DNA of 64,000 bases from Ignelater luminosus (lineage: Eukaryota > Arthropoda > Insecta > Coleoptera > Elateridae): NCBI GenBank assembly GCA_011009095.1, contig VTPC01001072.1, positions 1 to 64,000 on the forward strand, written 5' to 3'. Position numbers and translations under genes: made by a program. The notes beneath the pieces are model-generated. The model was not told the DNA's origin. It did no database searches and saw nothing but the letters and a program-made list of their open reading frames with translations. Positions 58,301 to 64,000 of the stretch are shown here, in pieces; within the stretch, counting starts at the first letter, position 1; each line of letters opens with the position of its first letter.

Positions 58301-61300
58301 GGAGGGTTTAGTCCGTAAGCCACTGAGTAACTTCTCCCTCTCACCGCAAAAAAAGGTTTTGATATTCCTATTTTTTATTGCTGACTGGTTTCGTTGATTT
58401 ATTTTAACAGGAATTGTTGTTTTCAATTCTCCAATAACAATTTCATTTATTTTTCCGAGCCTCAAGGTGGAATGATATGATTGGCCGGTGGTCGCACAGA
58501 GCTTTCGTTTAGCTTTTCCTCACAGCGGCAGCAAGTTTTGTGAAGCCTCTGTAGACTGGGGGTAACTGGTTTTTTTTGGGGCTATATCGAGTTGGTTCTG
58601 ATGTGATCTACTCGTCTTTGGCTTCAAACGAAGAGCGTTTCAACCTAAGATTCCAAATTACACCTGGAAGATTGTCAATTTTTAATTAGTATGGCTATCA
58701 TTTTCCTTCAATATTTTTGTGAAATGTTTTGAGGATCTACCTCGCTTCTTAAATAAAACACCTCCATTTAAGTTTTTCATTTTCTAGGGGTCAAGAGGAA
58801 GTTCCTTGGACCCAGAAAGCTCTAAACTTCGTCAGCCATCGTCAAAAAAATATGGGTGCGATTGCCATGGGCTGTTAATAATAATTTTTTTTTATCGTTA
58901 TTACTAGCAAAAATCTCCCTGTTTTGTAATTCAGAAACTTTCTATATTGTTGATATTTTTTAGATTCTTAATTTTCTTTGTGAATAAGAAATTGAGAAAT
59001 TGTGTTTCGCGAGTTAGTTTATTACAGGCATATTTCATCACCGTGACACAGGCCTGTATTTCAGCAGGACAGCCCAAGGTAAGTGGTGTTTTTAAAAACT
59101 TCTTAATTCTCGATTCTTAAGTTGTGTGTTCAAATATATAAAAAATATTCTTATGGTTTATGAAGAATAATTCTATCATTGTGACAGCTTAAAAATTTTG
59201 TATTTCATTCATATTTAATATTATTTTGTTTGATCTTTCTAGCAGATTTAGTTATTGTTCGTAATTAGATAAACTTTTCGGTCATTTTTATTATATCTTT
59301 CTTTGTATTGCAGAAATTCAAATTTTTAACTTTTCAAGATTTTTAATATTGCATTCATTTAGAGATTAGATGAGTGTTGTGGTTGATAAGACTCTAAAAT
59401 TTCTTCTTAGACTTTATTTATTTTTTTCTACTATTACTTGTGGGGAACTATAAAAAATGAAGTGTATAAAAGTCATTTCAATTACAATCATGTAGAACAG
59501 CTACGTGAAGCAGTGGTGGAAGCATTTAACAGAATTAATTGCACTATATTGTGACTAATAGTGTTGTAAAACTGTGTCATTTGCGTTTGGCTCATAACGG
59601 ATAGCATTTTAAATATTTACTCTGATTTGTCGCCATTTTAATAGTTATTGTTACATTTTGTTAAATAATTTTCACCTCCATTTCTTATTGTGTCTACCTG
59701 ATTTAAGATTAAAAAAATTAATATCGTCGGTATTTTTATTTATTCAAGTAAAAATTCAATTTGGCGCCCATGTAAAAAAAGGAAGTTGCCATTAATAAGT
59801 CGGAATCTGCCATCTTGAACTTTGTTTTCGCATCATTCTTAAGTGTATCTCATCGAAGCAAGCAACTTTCATATTAAAACTTTTTACATAACTTTTTAAA
59901 TTACGGTGATATTTGACTTTTAAAAAACCGCGATTTTCACTTTTTTTGGAATAATTGCTAATCGGTTATGAATTTTAAACTTTTCTAACCTAAATCTGAA
60001 TCGGCATACAAAATTGCACAACAGTGCGCATTTAACCAAACCTCTAACTATGATAATAAGAAAGTTATTCGTACTATGTTCCTCAATTTGAGACACCTTG
60101 TATAGCAAGTTTCAAAGAAATCAGTGAGGTACACTTCGTGCATGTACTTTATAAGTAGTTCTCATAATCAATAGGTTATGTTTGAATTTTCTAAAAGTCC
60201 CGCCAAAATACCATTAATTAGCTTGGTACGAGAAACGTCATTGCAATTTTATATTTGATGATTTTATTTTTGTTAGGTAGATTTCCTCCAATTATTGTCG
60301 GATCTCGATAATTCAATTGGTAAATCTCAGAGCAAATGGTTGCGTTTTATTGTTAATTTTGTTTTGTGTAGAATTTTGGTAAATTCCCTTGAAAGATTTG
60401 AAAGTAAAATTGGAACTTTTCATCAAATTACTTCCTTATATATTGTAAACTTTCTTAAAGGAAAACATCTTTTGTTTAAATGTCTGGTATTTTTTCGGAA
60501 TTATTCTGGTGATTCCCCGCACCTGTAAAAAATGTAAGTGGCTCGTTTTTAATGATTATGGTCTTAATTAACGTCGATCCATTTATCAAACTATCAGTGT
60601 TATTCCGAGAGATACAAAACCTTGGGAGAACTTTGTTAGAATTCTCGAAATCGCAACAGCTTTGAGGACTTCAAGGTTGGGAACGCTTAAAAATTTCAAA
60701 ATTTTGTTTAAGTCGAGTAGTATTAAACAAATTCAATATTCTGATGACGTCATCTTTTGAATTTTTTGTTTAATAATTAAGAAATAGAACTTCAAACTTG
60801 AGAACTGATGCTGGCTTTACAATGCATTTATGAATTGAAATAGAATAAAACTTGTGTTGTTTGGCTTTTCACCACTGTGTTGCCACAAAACAAGACTGCG
60901 ATTCACGCCGGTTTTTGTTTTCTCCTGGTCTTCCCTTAAAAGAAAACAACGACGCTCAACTAAATGAATAGTATTGGTAGTCTGGTCATATAATTGTAAT
61001 TGTGTCCCAGATTTGCTATTAGCAAGTAATACCTATATTTCCCGAGCTGTCATGACACATATGACCTACGTTAAAAAAAAAGAGTTCTCTCTTAATCCAG
61101 ATTGGTTGCCTTACAAAGCTATTTACAAAGACTTTCCAAGTCCTTTTTTATTCGTTACATACTACTGATGCCATATATGTAATACGACGTTTTTTAAAAA
61201 GGTGACCGACCGACCATTAAGCTTTATTGGAACTGTCATCTAATATTGCAATTGCAATTACTGATGATGAAGTTAAAGTGTTAATAAAAGGCATTGAATA

Positions 61301-63102
61301 AAAATAAGTAACTCTAAAGTAGTTAACCCACACAGAACCTTCACATCTAACCTCTATATTAAAAGTTCCAACGTGCACAGCTGAAACCACGTACTACATA
61401 ATAAAACTTCCGCCGACTCCAGAATGCCTCGAGTTTTGCGATCATCAAAATTCAACCCATTTAATAAAAACGCCATAAAATTATAATTCGATTGCCTTTT
61501 TCTGTAGCAATAATAAATTTGTCGAAATAAGATTATAAACTTCTGGATGTCGAAGAAGGGGCTCCCGGGGGAAGTTTCAAAAGAAGCAGCAGCCACCATC
61601 TTAATATTCATGCCGGTTATCCCATCTGTTTGTATCTTAGTATAGAGGAGTAAACGACATCGGAAACAAAGCAATTTTGTTTCGCACCTCCTGTTAATAA
61701 ACAGGGGCGAGCGCGGGTTGCGGGAGGGTCTCCTCTCTAATGCACTTATCTTATTCCGGGCCAGATGCGAGTTATGTCAATTTACGCACCCTCTGCTTTA
61801 TTATTCATCGCTTCTGATGTCGAATATTAGCAGTGGCGTAGACGTTTTGCGAGATTACTCCGTTTCTGTAACGATAAAACCTGAACGTGGCAGATTACAT
61901 AAATTCGCACGTAATTTAGGCACGCGAAGCTCTTAAGATTTCATAAATCGAATAAGTTCTAATTTCGGAGACTTTACCTGACTTTAGAAGATATGAAAAC
62001 GCGTATTTTTAAAAAAATATTATTCTCCCTGTGTGTTAGCTCACGTTTAATTTTATTTATTATCCTTCACGCAAGAAGTTAATATAAAAGGTTACCCACT
62101 TTTTTCTCTTTCCCCGATAGCCGCTCGTACAAACCCCTAAAGGTTTTTGAGCTCACTCGTTTACGGGGAAAACGAAAAACAAATATTTGTCCTTTGTATA
62201 TTTTAACTTCCCTTATCTTATTAAGAGAGACTGCGCCCGCTTTTGGAGCCTTTACATTAAATTTGTTTGCCTTTCTTATATGTCAATATAACCTCCTCAG
62301 TTGCCTTTGTGTATTTATGTCAAAAGAAATTCCAAGGGTGTGCGCGTATATATAAAAAAAAGTTTTTTTTGACTACCGAATACGCTTGATGTCTCAGATT
62401 CAGGGTTCGACTCAAAGAAAAGTTCTTTTGATATAGGCAATTTAATTCAATTCACAGCACAAATAAAAATCATCTCAAAAAGGTAAATAACTTCTCAAGA
62501 ATGAAAACATCAATTTTATGGTTTTATAATACACTTTCAATTTTGTCTTTTATTAGAGAATTTCCCGTTTTAGCATTTACTTTTGTTCTAACTAATAAAA
62601 GAAATTATCGTTACTGAAGTACAGAACCTTTCCATATCCAATCGTTCATCTCTTGATATTGACGAGTCGTACTAGGAGGAGATTGATTTTATGTTTTGGA
62701 AAATCAATATACATCAAATATTTGCACTACAAGGACAAAAACGCTAAATCCAAAAAGACGTTTTATAAATATTACAACAATTTGTGCTCTGCGAGGCTAT
62801 AACTGTTGATAAGCATCAAACCAATAGAAAGACCAAATAAATTAAAAAAGAAAGTTTTTCATTAACTCAATAAAATCTTTTTTGACTGGAGTACGTTAGA
62901 AAGATGCAATTCTAATCAAAGATAACTGTGATCCTGTATTAGTAAATTATCTGCTGCACAAGACTTAGTGGCAAGTAGCAGCCATCGATAACTGCAGTCA
63001 AGTTTAAGCAAAACGAGATAAAAACATTTTCCGGCTGGCATAGATCTAAAAGTTCTAATCCTAAACAGAAGTGCCCTCTGACCTTGTAAAAATCTATCTT
63101 AC
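58301..63102. other. No gene recognised; element ends near 60.1 kb
   Basis: AT-rich. A caccttgtataGCAAGTTTCAAAGA stretch at 60094-60120 looks like a transposon end, and 60103-60147 is an inverted relative of 55299-55345. 62.3-63.1 kb is featureless. Confidence 0.4.
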
Positions 63103-64000
63103 AAGTACTTGGAGCAATTTCAATGCCAAGAGAAACGACTCTCTTGGTGTTTTAGAAAAATGCATTTTGCAAAGATATCATCTGCAAAGAGCATAAAATT
63201 GCAAGAATCACGTTTAGATCAAGACTATAGAAGATACAAGCATTTTTGGACATTAGTACGAGGAACAATTTCAATTTCAAGACTAACAAGATTTCTTGGT
63301 ATCTTGGAAAAATATTTTCTGTAAAGATATCGTCTGCAATGAGCATCAGAATTGCAAAAACTACATTTAGATCAAGATCATAAGAGATACAAGCATTTCT
63401 GGGCATTAGTACGAGGAGCAATTTCAATTTCAAGACGAACAAGATTTCTTGGTATCTTGGAAAAATATTTTCTGTAAAGATATCGTCTGCAATGAGCATC
63501 AGAATTGCAAAAACTACATTTAGATCAAGATCATAAGAGATACAAGCATTTTTGGGCATTAGTACGAGGAGCAATTTCAATTTCAAGACGAACAAGGTTT
63601 CTTGGTGTCTTGGAAAAATATTTTCTGAAAAGATATCGCCTACCTTGAGCATTAGAATTGCAAGAACTACGTTTAGATCAAGACCATAGGAGATACAAGC
63701 ATCTTTGGGCATCAGTACGAGGAACAATTTCAATTTCAAGAAGACCAACGTTTCTTAATCTCTTGGAAAAATATTTTCTGCAAGGCCATCGTCTGCCATG
63801 AGTATCAGATTTGCAAGAATTACGTTTAGATCAAGACCATAGGAAATAAAAGCATCTATGGGCATTAGTACAAAGAATAATTTCAATTTCAAGATGAACA
63901 AGGTTCTTGGCATCTTGGAAAAATGCAGTTTTGCAAAGATATCTTTTGCAATGAGCATCAAAATTGCACAAATTACATTTAGATCAAGATCATAAAAGAA
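63103..64000. repeat. 153-bp satellite, runs off the window edge
   Basis: The AATTTCAAT landmark occurs at 63116, 63267, 63420, 63573, 63726 and 63879, a spacing of exactly 153 bp except the first (151). The unit contains AAAATATTTTCTGTAAAGAT, ATCGTCTGCAATGAGCATCA, GAATTGCAAAAACTACATTT, AGATCAAGATCATAAGAGAT, ACAAGCATTTTTGGGCATTA, GTACGAGGAGCAATTTCAAT, TTCAAGACGAACAAGATTTC, TTGGTATCTTGG. Because 153 is divisible by three, a 198-codon minus-strand frame (63152-63748) of 51-residue repeats stays open. Confidence 0.93.

Noticed and set aside
58019..58465. 148-codon minus-strand ORF
   Set aside because: Antisense to the zinc-motif end of the R1-clade element and its flank; no motif.
63152..63748. 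198-codon minus-strand ORF of 51-residue repeats
   Set aside because: It follows from a 153-bp satellite period divisible by three; no start context, splice site or known domain. Kept only as a finding.

Overview
The window is a piece of an AT-rich animal nuclear genome, most likely an insect. It has split genes with GT-AG introns, a D,D34D mariner, hAT-like elements, R1-clade and Jockey-like non-LTR retrotransposons, and several long satellites. No prokaryotic, viral or organellar gene was seen. The exact order is not decidable from the sequence; a beetle is only a guess.

One gene accounts for essentially all convincing coding sequence. It lies on the minus strand from 43267 down to 3308, in ten exons whose reading phases all join correctly. 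Together they encode the last ~1,230 residues and the stop codon of a protein I recognise as a Nck-associated protein 5 family member (NCKAP5 / NCKAP5L-Cep169). It has an N-terminal coiled coil, a long disordered middle with two adjacent SxIP-type microtubule-end-binding motifs, and a conserved C-terminal region. The 5' exons lie above 43267 or outside the window. Introns are either tiny (52, 56, 61, 106 and 126 bp) or large and repeat-filled (3.3, 3.9, 7.3 and 21.4 kb).

Layout. 1-1420: ~118-bp tandem repeats split by an 805-bp palindromic TA-flanked MITE. 1421-3307: AT-rich 3' flank or 3'UTR. 3308-21823: nine exons; their introns hold a 145-bp triplet repeat, a 120-bp direct repeat, a 180-bp palindrome, a deleted mariner (13612-14521) and a nested pair (hAT-like 18721-20965 containing a 1,015-bp TIR element 19177-20191 and a GC-rich minisatellite). 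21824-43176 is one giant intron with a 1.8-kb foldback palindrome, a diverged repeat field interrupted by a 516-bp hAT-type MITE, a ~150-bp satellite (31690-34175) and a broken R1-like retroelement interrupted by a second TCGA-type minisatellite. 43268-64000, an upstream intron or 5' flank, holds a mariner fragment, a Jockey-like ORF1 fragment, a ~170-bp satellite (50225-53560), a degenerate R1-clade element (56345-58300) and a 153-bp satellite running off the edge (63103-64000).

No new multi-gene system was found. The most interesting signals are the complete NCKAP5-like exon set with SxIP motifs, the repeated pairing of hAT-like ACAGCCCT ends with short-unit CGA minisatellites, three independent satellites of near-nucleosomal period around one gene, and a GC-rich unidentified candidate terminal exon near 10.7 kb.
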